From Streptomyces olivochromogenes (GTDB lineage Bacteria; Actinomycetota; Actinomycetes; Streptomycetales; Streptomycetaceae): DNA of 64,000 nucleotides. The notes under the pieces are model-generated. The model was not told the DNA's origin. It saw only the letters and a list, made by a program, of their open reading frames with translations, and ran no database searches. The stretch lies in NCBI RefSeq assembly GCF_001514115.1, contig NZ_KQ948461.1, positions 297,783-361,782 of the forward strand. Direction: 5' to 3'. Position 1 is the first letter of the stretch. The number at the start of each line of letters is the position of its first letter. A program made the position numbers and the translations under genes. Below, in pieces: positions 1-8,326 of the stretch.

Positions 1-771
1 GAGCTCGTTCTCGCGGTCCCGGGGCGCACCGGGATACGGGAAGGGCCGCGGGCGGGCGGTGAAACGGTGTGAGCCCGGGACAGCGGCGCCGTCAGCCGCG
101 ACGACCGCCACCAGGGCCGCGGGATACGGAGGTTCGGTCCGCTCCAGGCCGGACAGCGCGGCAGCCAGGCGGACTTGCCGATCGCGGTCGTCAATGGCCG
201 CTGCCTCGCGCTCCCGTACGGTCGCCGGATCGGGATCGAGCAGGGCGAGGGCGGTGAGGGCGTCGGCCCGCGTCGAGGCAGACGGATCACTCTCGTAAAG
301 GTCCGCGAGCGTGCGGACCACGGCGGGGTCGGCCGGACGCGTCCCGACGCACGCCAGCCGGATCGCGGCCTGCCGCACGAAGGGATCGGAGTCGGTCAAA
401 CACCCCATCAGCAGCGGGAGTTCGGCAAGGACCGCCGCGCGAACCCGTCCGCCGAGGGACTCCGGCGCGGGCACCCCCCACTCATCGAGCTCGGCGAGCC
501 CGGTCAGCACCTCCAGGAGGGCTTCTCGATGCCAGGACACGTGCAGCGCCAGATGGGCCAGGAACGGCACCGCTTCCAGCGTCGCCGGATACAACGACCC
601 CTGGTGGTTGAGGTTGTTGATCAGCTCCTCACCGACGTTCTCGCCGCGCTCCGTCTCCGGGGACTCTTCCGCGTACAGGACGCGGATCATCTCCGGAACG
701 TCGCCGGCCGGCCCATAGGCATGCTCAAGGGCCGCCCACTCCACCTCGTTCAGTTCCTCGGGCGCACGCAC
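1..771 (-). CDS. HEAT-repeat protein, 3' end cut off by window edge
   Basis: The open frame runs from a GTG at 771-769 to the left edge of the window without a stop, giving at least 257 residues. A TAG lies in frame just upstream of the GTG, which fixes the start. The protein opens VRAPEELNEVEWAALEHAYG and has helical repeats such as DPFVRQAAIRLACVG and ASTRADALTALALLDPDP, typical of HEAT or PBS-lyase-like scaffolds. Such proteins usually mediate protein contacts, and no catalytic motif is visible. It is divergent from the next gene. The partner and role are unknown, and the C-terminus is missing from the window. Confidence 0.75.
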   Translation of the reverse strand, partial: MRAPEELNEVEWAALEHAYGPAGDVPEMIRVLYAEESPETERGENVGEELINNLNHQGSLYPATLEAVPFLAHLALHVSWHREALLEVLTGLAELDEWGVPAPESLGGRVRAAVLAELPLLMGCLTDSDPFVRQAAIRLACVGTRPADPAVVRTLADLYESDPSASTRADALTALALLDPDPATVREREAAAIDDRDRQVRLAAALSGLERTEPPYPAALVAVVAADGAAVPGSHRFTARPRPFPYPGAPRDRENEL

Positions 772-992
772 GCCCGCACCCTACCGACCCCGGCGGCGAC
801 CTCGGCGGCGACCTGGGGGACGGCATCGTCGACGGACGGGGCAGCGGACGCAGTAGAGTGGTCGAACGGGCGCGCGGGGCGCCTCCGGGTCCGCGGGAAG
901 GGCAGAGCCCACCTGGTGTACACGAGCACATCATGATGGCCTACCGTCCTTCGGCCGGTTCGGCGGACCACCGGTTCACCGAAGGAGGCTCC

Positions 993-2324
993 GTGCCGAC
1001 CACACCGCAGACCGTGCCCCTGCCCGAACGCGCCAGTCTGGAACAGCTCAAGAAGCGGGCGAAGGACTTGCAGCGGGCCGTGCGCTCCCAGCAGCCCACC
1101 GCCTTGGCGCTCGTCGCGCGACACGCGCCTGAGAGTCGGGATCCGCTGGTCGAATTCAACCTCGACACAGCGCAGTTGGTGATCGCCCGCCTTCACGGTT
1201 TCCCGAGCTGGCCGCGCCTGCGGCAGCACCTCGCCGCGCGTCCCGGGTCGCCCGGTGACCGACCACGCTCCGCCACTCGTAGGGTGGAGGACTTCTACCG
1301 TCTGAGGACCGGGTGGGCCTCCGCGGCGGACGTGCGCCGCTGCGCCGCGGCCGCGACCCGTGCGCATCCCGATCCGGCCGACTGGCAGCCGTTGCTCACC
1401 GCGCGGCGCAACGGCATCAGGGTGATCGCGTTCGGCTCGCCGGACGGAGTGGTGTTCGCGGAACTCACCCCGAAGCGGGTCACGTTGTCCCAGCCCGCCG
1501 TCGGCGTGTCGGCCGGCGTGGGAGCGTTGGTGACGTTCCACACCGAGTGCGGCACCATCGCGGGCGTTGTCGCCCCCGAGGTCGGCAGCCTGGTCGTGGA
1601 ACGGCCCGCGGACCGGCGCCCGCTGGGGTGGACGGTGGTCGCCGACGGTGTGTTCGTGGCTCCCAACGCGTTCCTCGTCGACTCCACCGGCCTCGTTCTG
1701 CGGACCAACGGCAGCCCGAAGGGCGAGCTCGTGCCCGTCGTGGCACTGCCGGCGCGCGCGAGCGCCGTCGTGGACCGGCCCGCACCGGCCGTCGAGGACC
1801 CCGCGCCCGCCACCGAGGAGCTGACCGCGGTTCTCGCGGCGGCCGACGCGCCTCCGATCGTCGATCCGGAGCAGTGGCGACCCGGTGCTCAGGCGGATCT
1901 CACACCGCACGAACGAGTCCGGCTCGGCCGCTACGGCAAGCTGCTCGTCTGGCACACCACCGGTGACCGGGCGAGTACCGAGGACCCGTTCGTGTTCGAC
2001 TTCACTCCTCAAGAGGGCCCGGTTCGGGACTTCACCGTGGTCGGCAAGAACATCGCGGCCACCCGGATGTACTACGACTTCGCGGACGGCGCCAGCGGCA
2101 CCATCGCCGTTGTGGGCCTGGTGGAAGACGCCCACATCGCCTCGGTCGTCCTGCGCCGCGACGGCATGCCCGACCTGGCGGCACGGATCGCCGGAGGGAC
2201 GTTCCTCATCGCCGGGCCGGACCTCACCGACCTGCCGCAGCGCGGCCTCGTCACGGCCGTCCTGGTCGCCCGGGACCACTCCGGAAACGTACGCGAAGAG
2301 CTTCCCTACCAGCAGCAGGACTGA
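993..2324 (+). CDS. Hypothetical protein with SLEQLKKRAKDL N-terminal module
   Basis: A 443-residue protein. The GTG at 993 is preceded by GAAGGAGG (981-988), so this start is preferred over ATGs further upstream. The first 75 residues (PERASLEQLKKRAKDLQRAV, then HGFPSWPRLRQHL) match the helical leader often found ahead of ankyrin repeats in actinobacterial proteins. Here no ankyrin repeats follow. The remainder is a beta-rich region of about 350 residues that I do not recognise. No signal peptide or membrane segment is seen. It is probably a cytoplasmic protein of unknown function. Confidence 0.75.
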   Translation: MPTTPQTVPLPERASLEQLKKRAKDLQRAVRSQQPTALALVARHAPESRDPLVEFNLDTAQLVIARLHGFPSWPRLRQHLAARPGSPGDRPRSATRRVEDFYRLRTGWASAADVRRCAAAATRAHPDPADWQPLLTARRNGIRVIAFGSPDGVVFAELTPKRVTLSQPAVGVSAGVGALVTFHTECGTIAGVVAPEVGSLVVERPADRRPLGWTVVADGVFVAPNAFLVDSTGLVLRTNGSPKGELVPVVALPARASAVVDRPAPAVEDPAPATEELTAVLAAADAPPIVDPEQWRPGAQADLTPHERVRLGRYGKLLVWHTTGDRASTEDPFVFDFTPQEGPVRDFTVVGKNIAATRMYYDFADGASGTIAVVGLVEDAHIASVVLRRDGMPDLAARIAGGTFLIAGPDLTDLPQRGLVTAVLVARDHSGNVREELPYQQQD

Positions 2325-2552
2325 CACGACCGCACGGGAAGGACGTCGACGAGTACGCGCAGGTGCGAGGCGTGGACGTCGTAGAGGGGGGCGTGACGGA
2401 GCACTGGGCCGGCGTGCCATTACTCCTCCCACGCCCCTTTTGCCTTCTATGCCCGTTCGCCTAGCGTGGTGGCGCACGACCACCGCCGGGTCCGGACCGT
2501 CGACGCGGGGGCGGTCGGCGTGAACTGGGGGGTGGGGACGATCAACAACGGA

Positions 2553-3341
2553 ATGGCACGTCCATGGGGGCGGCGCTCTCGGGCGCGCGGGGTTCTGGGA
2601 TTCGTCGCGGCCGTCTGCGCGGTGCTCATGCTGAGCACCGCGCCGGCACAGGCCGCGCAGCACCAGGACGCCAACGAGTACGCGATATGGAACTTCAACG
2701 GCGCCAACGGGTTCTGGAACATCGACCAGCGGGTCCGGATCACACAGAAGGCGAACCACTCGTACTGGGCCATGATGTGGGACTTCACGGCCACACCGGG
2801 CAACGGCGGGTACATGGGCCTGCAGACGGACGGGACGCGCTTCAATCACACGACAGGTGAGACGGCGATCTTCTCGCTCTGGAACGCCAACGCCGGCAGG
2901 GGGAGCTGCGGGCCGTTCGACGGCGAGGGAACGGGGCTCAGCTGTCGGCTCGCCTATCCCATCGACCGGCAGACCGACTACCGGCTCCGGGTGTGGCGCC
3001 TGAACGCGGACGCGGGAGGGCAGTGGTGGGGCGCGTGGATCCGGAACATGAGGACGGGCGTCGACACCGCCATCGGAAGTCTCCGGGTGCCGCGCAACCA
3101 GACCCTGCTCGGCGTCCCCTCCAACTTCAGCGAGTACTTCGGCACTGCCGTCCACTGCGACAGGGTGCCCCAGTCGGTCGCCTACTTCACCCAGCCCGCG
3201 GCGAACGCACAGGGCAACGGCACCTACCGGTACGGCTCCACGTACCAACGGTCGACCCGCGGCCGTTGCACGGGCGGAAACGTGCAGCTGGTCGACCTGG
3301 GGCGGACGAAGGCCGCCAAGGTGACGCTCGGCGGTCGGTGA
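2553..3341 (+). CDS. Secreted DUF3472-like protein
   Basis: A 262-residue protein starting MARPWGRRSRARG at 2553. It has an arginine-rich n-region, a hydrophobic stretch (VLGFVAAVCAVLMLS) and an APAQAA cleavage site, so it is a Sec signal-peptide protein. The mature part contains GNGGYMGLQTDGTRFNHTTG followed by AIFSLWNA, a pattern resembling the DUF3472 family of secreted proteins. Several tryptophans and four cysteines are present in the mature part. An in-frame GTG at 2520 would extend it by 11 residues without improving the signal peptide. The function is unknown; binding of an extracellular polymer is only a guess. Confidence 0.7.
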   Translation: MARPWGRRSRARGVLGFVAAVCAVLMLSTAPAQAAQHQDANEYAIWNFNGANGFWNIDQRVRITQKANHSYWAMMWDFTATPGNGGYMGLQTDGTRFNHTTGETAIFSLWNANAGRGSCGPFDGEGTGLSCRLAYPIDRQTDYRLRVWRLNADAGGQWWGAWIRNMRTGVDTAIGSLRVPRNQTLLGVPSNFSEYFGTAVHCDRVPQSVAYFTQPAANAQGNGTYRYGSTYQRSTRGRCTGGNVQLVDLGRTKAAKVTLGGR

Positions 3342-3420
3342 CATGTTGCCCTTGTGACCGGCCACAGGCCGGCCGGGGCTGTCTCCCCACCGTGTGACCA
3401 GGTGAGCTGAGGCAGTCGAT

Positions 3421-3450
3421 GGCCCCGCGCCCGTCGGTGGGCGCGGGGCC
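3421..3450. terminator. Strong hairpin between convergent genes
   Basis: A perfect 12-bp stem (GGCCCCGCGCCC paired with GGGCGCGGGGCC) and a 6-nt loop. It lies between the stop of the secreted protein at 3341 and the stop of the minus-strand isomerase at 3467. It lacks a T-tract, as is common in Streptomyces, and could serve both strands. Confidence 0.75.
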
Positions 3451-3466
3451 GTGCGGTGGAGTGGAG

Positions 3467-4465
3467 CTACAGGGCGGCCGCGGCGCCCTGCAGGTTCTTG
3501 GCCGCCAGGGCCAGTCCCTCGGTCTGGGAGTAGGCGGCGTCCTCGTGTTCGATGTTCACCGCCATGTCGGGGTCGATCTCGGCGAGGGCGCGCAGGAACT
3601 CCGTCCAGTAGGGCACGTCGTGTCCGACGCCGACCGCCACGAACTTCCACGCGGGGTTCTCCGGCCAGGCGTTGCACCAGAAGCCGTAGCCGGTGGGGAC
3701 CTTGTCGGGCGCGTCCGCGGGCACGCGGGTGAACGAGGTGTCCAGCACACCACGGATGTCGGCGCCGGGGCAGAGCGTCGCGTCCTTGGCCGCGGCGTGG
3801 AACACCAGCGGGCCCAGCCACTTGATACAGGCGACGACGTCCATGCCCTGCCACATCAGGTGCGAGGGGTCCATCTCCGCGCCCACGTTCGTCGCGCCGG
3901 TCTCGTCGACGAGCCGCTTCAGGGTGACCGGGGAGAACACCAGGTTGTGCGGGTGCATCTCGATGGCCACCCGGACGTCGTTCTCCCGGGCCAGCGTGTC
4001 GATCTCCTTCCAGAACTCGACGGCCACGCTCCACTGGTAGTCCAGGACGTCCAGGTAGACGCCGTCCCAGGGGTTGACGACCCAGGACGGGTACTTGGCG
4101 TCGGGGTCGGAGCCCGGTGTGCCGGACATGGTCACCACGTGCCTCACACCGAGCAGGCCGGCGAGGCGGACGGTGCGACGCAGGTCGTCGGCGTGCTTCG
4201 GGCCGACGCCGGGGAGCGGGTTGAGCGGGTTGCCGTTGCAGTTGAGGCCGGTCAGCTCCATCCCGCGGTCGGCGAAGGTCGCCAGGTACTCCTCGCGCGC
4301 GGTGGCCGAGGACAGCAGCAGGTCGACCGGGCAGTGCGGGGACGGAACGAAGCCGCCGGTGTTGACCTCCACGGAGGTCAGGCCGTTCTCCTTGAGGATG
4401 TCGAGGGCCTCGGTGAGGGGCCGGTCGTGCAGACAGGCGGTGTAGGCGCCGAGCTTGAGGGCCAT
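3467..4465 (-). CDS. Sugar phosphate isomerase/epimerase (AP-endonuclease-like TIM barrel)
   Basis: A 332-residue protein starting MALKLGAYTACLHDRPLTEA, with AAGGAG upstream of the ATG. It has the xylose-isomerase-like/IolE-type barrel pattern: an N-terminal LGAYTA strand, EVNTGG, NCNGNPLNP, EMHPHNLV, and AEMDPSHLMWQG carrying the Glu/Asp/His metal ligands. These enzymes isomerise or epimerise sugars and inosose-type keto-polyols in the cytoplasm. It is the last gene of a minus-strand cluster with a Gfo/Idh/MocA dehydrogenase 34 bp upstream, a second barrel protein and a sugar-binding lipoprotein. This context suggests polyol or aminosugar catabolism. The substrate cannot be read from the sequence. 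Confidence 0.85.
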   Translation of the reverse strand: MALKLGAYTACLHDRPLTEALDILKENGLTSVEVNTGGFVPSPHCPVDLLLSSATAREEYLATFADRGMELTGLNCNGNPLNPLPGVGPKHADDLRRTVRLAGLLGVRHVVTMSGTPGSDPDAKYPSWVVNPWDGVYLDVLDYQWSVAVEFWKEIDTLARENDVRVAIEMHPHNLVFSPVTLKRLVDETGATNVGAEMDPSHLMWQGMDVVACIKWLGPLVFHAAAKDATLCPGADIRGVLDTSFTRVPADAPDKVPTGYGFWCNAWPENPAWKFVAVGVGHDVPYWTEFLRALAEIDPDMAVNIEHEDAAYSQTEGLALAAKNLQGAAAAL

Positions 4466-4499
4466 GTGTGCTCCTTGGACGCGGGTGGGGGTCAGGCGG

Positions 4500-5696
4500 T
4501 CAGGCGGCGGGCGGAACCGTGACGGCGGCGCCACCGGCCAGGGAGGATTCGACGACGGCCCGGATGATCTCCATGGTCCGCAGCGCGTCGGCGAATGTGG
4601 CGCAGGCCGGCAGTGGCTCGGCGACGCCCGCGACCTGGTCGAGGAAGGCCCGGGCCTGGTAGGTGAAGTTGTCGGCGTTGCTGGCGCCCACACCAGGCGC
4701 CTCCATCGGGACCCCGCCCGCGAAGTACGGCAGTTGCGGGCCGACGATGATCTGGCGCGCGCCTCGGGTACGCGCCTCGGGCTGGGCGTCGTCGAAGAGG
4801 TACTCGGCGGGCCGGTGCTGGTCGAACGCGGCCCGGCCACCGACGCCCAGGACGTCGAAGGACAGCCCGTTGGGCAGGCCGAAGCCGGTGCGTGTCACCG
4901 AGAAGGTGCCGACGAGACCGGACTCGAAGCGGGCGGTGAAGGACGCGGTGTCCTCGTTCTCGACCTCACCGAACTCGTCGGAGACGGGAACCGCGTGGTG
5001 CCCCACGACCGCGCCCAGCGGCAGGGGCCGCTTGGGGATCTGCGTCGACAGCGAGGCCCCGGAGACCGAGGCGATGGGCCCCGCGACGTACTCGGCGGCG
5101 TCGATGACGTGCGAGCCGATGTCCCCGAGCGCACCGGAACCGAGGCCGCCCTTGAACCGCCAGCTCAGCGGCCCGTTCGGATCGGTCGCGTAGTCGCACC
5201 AGTAGCGGCCGCTGAACAGGGTCGGGTCACCCAGCTCGCCACGCCGGACGTGCTCGCGGATCGCGGCGACGGCGGGGGAGCGGCGGAAGGTGTACCCGAC
5301 GGCGGTCACGACATCGGCGGAGCGCTCCAACTCGGCCATGGCGCGGGCGTCTTCCAACGACCCGGCGAGCGGCTTCTCGCACAGCACGTGCTTGCCCGCG
5401 GCGACCAGTGCCTCGGCGATCGGTCGGTGCAGCGCGTTGCCGACGACGATGCTGACGGCGTCGATCGTCGGGTCCTCGACGACGGCCTCCCAGCTCGGGA
5501 GTGCCTTCTCGAAGCCGTAGCGGCGGGCGGCGTCCTCGCCGAGTTCGACGTTGGCGTCGGCGATCGCGGCCAGCCGGACCGGCGGCAGCCCGGCGCCGAA
5601 GACCGTGTTGACGTTGCGGTAGCCGGCGGCGTGGCTGCGACCTGCCATGCCGGCGCCGATCACCGCGACGGAGAGGGGTTTGGCGGACGTGGTCAT
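4500..5696 (-). CDS. Gfo/Idh/MocA-family NAD(P)-dependent oxidoreductase
   Basis: A 398-residue protein with the N-terminal Rossmann motif VAVIGAGMAGRSHAAGY and the family signature GKHVLCEKPLAG, whose EKP lysine is catalytic. The C-terminal half contains LGDIGSHVIDAAEYVAG, the conserved DxxxH catalytic region. Such enzymes oxidise hydroxyls of sugars or inositols, or reduce the keto form, with NAD(P). It sits between two TIM-barrel isomerases in the same orientation, matching the dehydrogenase-plus-isomerase layout of inositol-type pathways. The ATG at 5696 has a GAGG-like site upstream. Confidence 0.88.
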   Translation of the reverse strand: MTTSAKPLSVAVIGAGMAGRSHAAGYRNVNTVFGAGLPPVRLAAIADANVELGEDAARRYGFEKALPSWEAVVEDPTIDAVSIVVGNALHRPIAEALVAAGKHVLCEKPLAGSLEDARAMAELERSADVVTAVGYTFRRSPAVAAIREHVRRGELGDPTLFSGRYWCDYATDPNGPLSWRFKGGLGSGALGDIGSHVIDAAEYVAGPIASVSGASLSTQIPKRPLPLGAVVGHHAVPVSDEFGEVENEDTASFTARFESGLVGTFSVTRTGFGLPNGLSFDVLGVGGRAAFDQHRPAEYLFDDAQPEARTRGARQIIVGPQLPYFAGGVPMEAPGVGASNADNFTYQARAFLDQVAGVAEPLPACATFADALRTMEIIRAVVESSLAGGAAVTVPPAA

Positions 5697-5779
5697 GGGG
5701 GTGCCTCTCTAAGGAAGGTTCACAAGGAAGGAATGTCAGCCCGCACCCGGGACGTCCGTGCCGGGGCGGTCGTGGTCCG

Positions 5780-6637
5780 TCAGGACCAGCTGGCCAGGTA
5801 GTCGTCGATCTTCTTCCTCATGAAGACGGAGGACTCCTTGGCGCGCTCTTCCCAGGCGAAGACACAGGCCGTGAGCGTGCCGTCGAAGCCGTTCGCGCGC
5901 AGCTCGCGGAAGAGTTCGTCGAAGTCGACCTCGCCCTGGCCGATGTCGAGGTGCTGGTGGATCCGGGCCGACGTGCCGGGCGGGTTGAGGATGTAGCGGT
6001 TGCCGGAGGACGCGGTGTGGTCCAGGGCGTCGGCGAGGTGAACGTGGGTGAGCAGGTCACCGGCGTACTCGATGATGCCGGGAGCGTCGTTGCCGATGTG
6101 GAAGGTGTGCGGGGCGCAGTACAGGAAGCTGACGTTCGGGTGGTTGATGCCGCGGATCAGGTTGATCGCGTCGTGGCCGTTCTCGATGAAGTCGTCGGGG
6201 TGCGGCTCCAGGGTGAGGCGGATGCCCTCCTGCTCCAGGAGCGGCAGCAGTTCGTCCATCGACTTCCAGAACTGGGCCTCGCTGCGGTCCGGATCCTCGG
6301 GCCGGCCGTTGAGCTCGGAGATCATGCTGTCCACGCCGAGATCGGCGGTGATCCGGATGGCGCGCTTCCAGTAGCGGACGGCGGCCTGCCGGGCATCCTC
6401 GTCCGGTCCCGACCAGCGGAACAGGGGCAGGACGGAGGAGACGCCGACGCCCGCCGAGTCCAGCGCCTTGCGGAACCTCTGTACGGTCGCGTCGTCGACG
6501 CGCGGGTGCCGGAAGAAGGGGATGAAGTCCTCCCGGGGGGAGAGTTCGATCCATTCGTAACCCAACTCAGCGACCACAGCGGGCAGTTCGAGGAGCGGAA
6601 CGTTGCGGATCATGTAGGGGTCGAGGGCGATCTTCAC
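5780..6637 (-). CDS. Second sugar phosphate isomerase/epimerase
   Basis: A 285-residue protein with a GTG start at 6637 and GGAAGG upstream. It opens VKIALDPYMIRNVPLLELP and continues GYEWIELSPREDFIPFF. Metal-ligand motifs of the xylose-isomerase-like barrel are visible: LTLEPHPDDFIENG (Glu), FLYCAPHTFHIGN, LTHVHLADALD (His) and GQGEVDFDELF (Glu). It differs clearly from the isomerase at 3467, so the two probably act on successive intermediates. It lies 83 bp upstream of the oxidoreductase gene, in the same operon. Confidence 0.87.
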   Translation of the reverse strand: MKIALDPYMIRNVPLLELPAVVAELGYEWIELSPREDFIPFFRHPRVDDATVQRFRKALDSAGVGVSSVLPLFRWSGPDEDARQAAVRYWKRAIRITADLGVDSMISELNGRPEDPDRSEAQFWKSMDELLPLLEQEGIRLTLEPHPDDFIENGHDAINLIRGINHPNVSFLYCAPHTFHIGNDAPGIIEYAGDLLTHVHLADALDHTASSGNRYILNPPGTSARIHQHLDIGQGEVDFDELFRELRANGFDGTLTACVFAWEERAKESSVFMRKKIDDYLASWS

Positions 6638-6788
6638 GAGAGTGTGCCTTCCGGTCACGGGGAGACGGTGGAGCGTTGGGGCAGGACGTGCTCGGTCCAG
6701 CGGCGGTGCCCGGAGGTGGGTGGACCGCCTTGTGGACCGGGATGCCGTCACGTCATGTCCGCCCTGCGCGTGGGGCCTTTACGTGCCC

Positions 6789-6804
6789 GAACGAGATCTC
6801 GTTC
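6789..6804. promoter_or_regulatory. 16-bp perfect palindrome between binding protein and isomerase genes
   Basis: GAACGAGATCTCGTTC is self-complementary and sits inside the 284-bp gap between the binding-protein stop (6922) and the isomerase start (6637). The gap is unusually long for an operon interior. It may be an operator for an internal promoter or an mRNA hairpin that lowers downstream expression; the sequence alone does not decide. Confidence 0.4.
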
Positions 6805-6921
6805 TTGGCGCCCGGGGGAGGACACGCGTCAGAGGGTGCTGCGCGGTCCGCCCGTCGGTCTCCTTGGGGCCGGGGGCCGGCGGTGTGGTCACCGCCGGCT
6901 CGGCCTGCTGGGTCACGGTCC

Positions 6922-7950
6922 TCACCGGGTGCCCTTCGCGGCGAAGGTCGCGACGGTGTCGACGTTGGACTTGTCGACGAAGGCCGGGCCCGTCAGGATC
7001 GGCTGCTCGCCGCCGCCGCTGTAGTTGCCGTTCGTCTTGTAGAGCCACAGCGAGTCGACGGCCAAGTAGCCCTGGAGGTAGGGCTGCTGGTCGACCGCGA
7101 ACTGGATGCTGCCCTTCTCGATGGCCGAGATGAGGTCCTTGTTGAGGTCGAAGGTCGCGACCTTCGCCTTGCTGCCGGCCTCGGACGTCGCCTGCGCGGC
7201 CGTCAGCGCGAACGGGGCGCCGAGTGTGACGACCTCGTCGATGGACTTGTCCTGCGCGAGCTTGGCGGTGATCGTCGACTTCACGGACGGCATGTCGGTG
7301 CCGTTGACGTAGAGGTTGTCGGTCTTGCCGCTGAAGGTCTTCTTCACACCGGCGCAGCGCTGTTCCAGGTTGACGTCCCCCTGGGCCTGCACGACGCACA
7401 GGGCGTGCTTGGCGCCGGTGTCGTTGAGCTTGGTGCCGAGCGCCTGCCCGGAGACGGACTCGTCCTGGCCGAAGAACGACAGCAGACCCTGCTTCTTCCA
7501 TTCGGACAGGCCGGCGTTGAAGCCGACGACCGGGATGCCGGCCGCCTCGGCCTTGGCGACCACGGCCTTCATGGCGTCGGGCTTGGCGAGGGTGACCGCG
7601 ATGCCGTCGACCTTCTGGTCGATCGCGTTCTGCACGAGGTTGGCCTGGTCGGCGGCGGTCTCGTCGTTGGAGTAGATGAGCTTGACGTTGTCCTTGGCGG
7701 CCGCGGCCTCGGCGCCCTTGCGGATGGTGTCCCAGAAGGTGTCGCCCGAGGGTGCGTGGGTGACCATGGCGATCGTCATGCGGGGGGTGTCGGCCTTGCC
7801 GGCCGACACCGCGGCCCCGCTCTCCGCGGCCTTTTTCCCGCCGGAGCTGCTGGAACAGCCGGCGAGGGTGAGAGCGGCCGCGGCGGCCACCGCCACGGCG
7901 GGGGCGAATCTGCGGAAACGGGGAGAACGGGGAAGGGATGTGTGGCTCAT
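6922..7950 (-). CDS. Sugar ABC transporter substrate-binding lipoprotein
   Basis: A 342-residue protein with a lipoprotein signal peptide: an arginine-rich start, an Ala-rich core and lipobox LAGC with Cys32. The mature domain (MTIAMVTHAPSGDTFWDTIR, DQKVDGIAVTLAKPDAM, GIPVVGFNAG) is a periplasmic-binding-protein type 1 sugar receptor of the ribose/inositol class. It would capture a sugar outside the membrane and deliver it to an ABC permease. No permease or ATPase gene is present nearby, so it must use partners encoded elsewhere or act as an orphan. GAGGTG lies upstream of the ATG. It is divergent from a LacI-family gene and is probably repressed by it. Confidence 0.9.
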   Translation of the reverse strand: MSHTSLPRSPRFRRFAPAVAVAAAAALTLAGCSSSSGGKKAAESGAAVSAGKADTPRMTIAMVTHAPSGDTFWDTIRKGAEAAAAKDNVKLIYSNDETAADQANLVQNAIDQKVDGIAVTLAKPDAMKAVVAKAEAAGIPVVGFNAGLSEWKKQGLLSFFGQDESVSGQALGTKLNDTGAKHALCVVQAQGDVNLEQRCAGVKKTFSGKTDNLYVNGTDMPSVKSTITAKLAQDKSIDEVVTLGAPFALTAAQATSEAGSKAKVATFDLNKDLISAIEKGSIQFAVDQQPYLQGYLAVDSLWLYKTNGNYSGGGEQPILTGPAFVDKSNVDTVATFAAKGTR

Positions 7951-8248
7951 GGCGCGTGCACCTCGCTGTGCAAGTGAGAGGGAGTGACGGGCAGTGGGCT
8001 GTGGGCTCGCGGCTGCTGGATGGGGCCGGGGAGGTCGGGGCCGCGTCGGTCGGGGCGCGGTGCGCGGGGGAGACCTGGCTGTATCGGGTGCGGCGGGCCT
8101 CAGAAGCGGGTGGGGTGCCCGGAGCTGTTGGCGGCCGGAGACAGGCCCTCGACCCGGTGGGGTCAGTGGCCTTGGGTGCGATGACCGTCTCGGGGTCGAG
8201 ACGGCGGTGTGGCTTGGGGAACTGACTTCGTTGGAACGTCAGGACAAT
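7951..8248. other. Intergenic leader between binding protein and LacI-family gene
   Basis: No gene is apparent. The stretch carries the minus-strand leader of the binding-protein gene and ends at the LacI-type operator. I see no clear sigma-70 promoter by eye. Confidence 0.5.
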
Positions 8249-8262
8249 TTAAAGCGCTTTAA
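8249..8262. promoter_or_regulatory. LacI-family operator
   Basis: TTAAAGCGCTTTAA is a perfect 14-bp palindrome with a central CG, typical of LacI-family sites. It extends to 20 bp with a single mismatched pair. It lies between the divergent binding-protein gene and the LacI-type regulator, so autoregulation and repression of the catabolic operon are likely. Confidence 0.75.
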
Positions 8263-8326
8263 GTTCTGGTACTATCGGCTCGTTTCGTGAACGTGTCAAG
8301 GGTGTTGCCCGAGGAGATGCCGGGAG

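Noticed and set aside
750..4034. A 1094-codon open frame on the minus strand
   Set aside because: It runs antisense to two better-supported genes and has an Arg/Pro/Gly-rich composition with no motifs, as expected of high-GC antisense frames.
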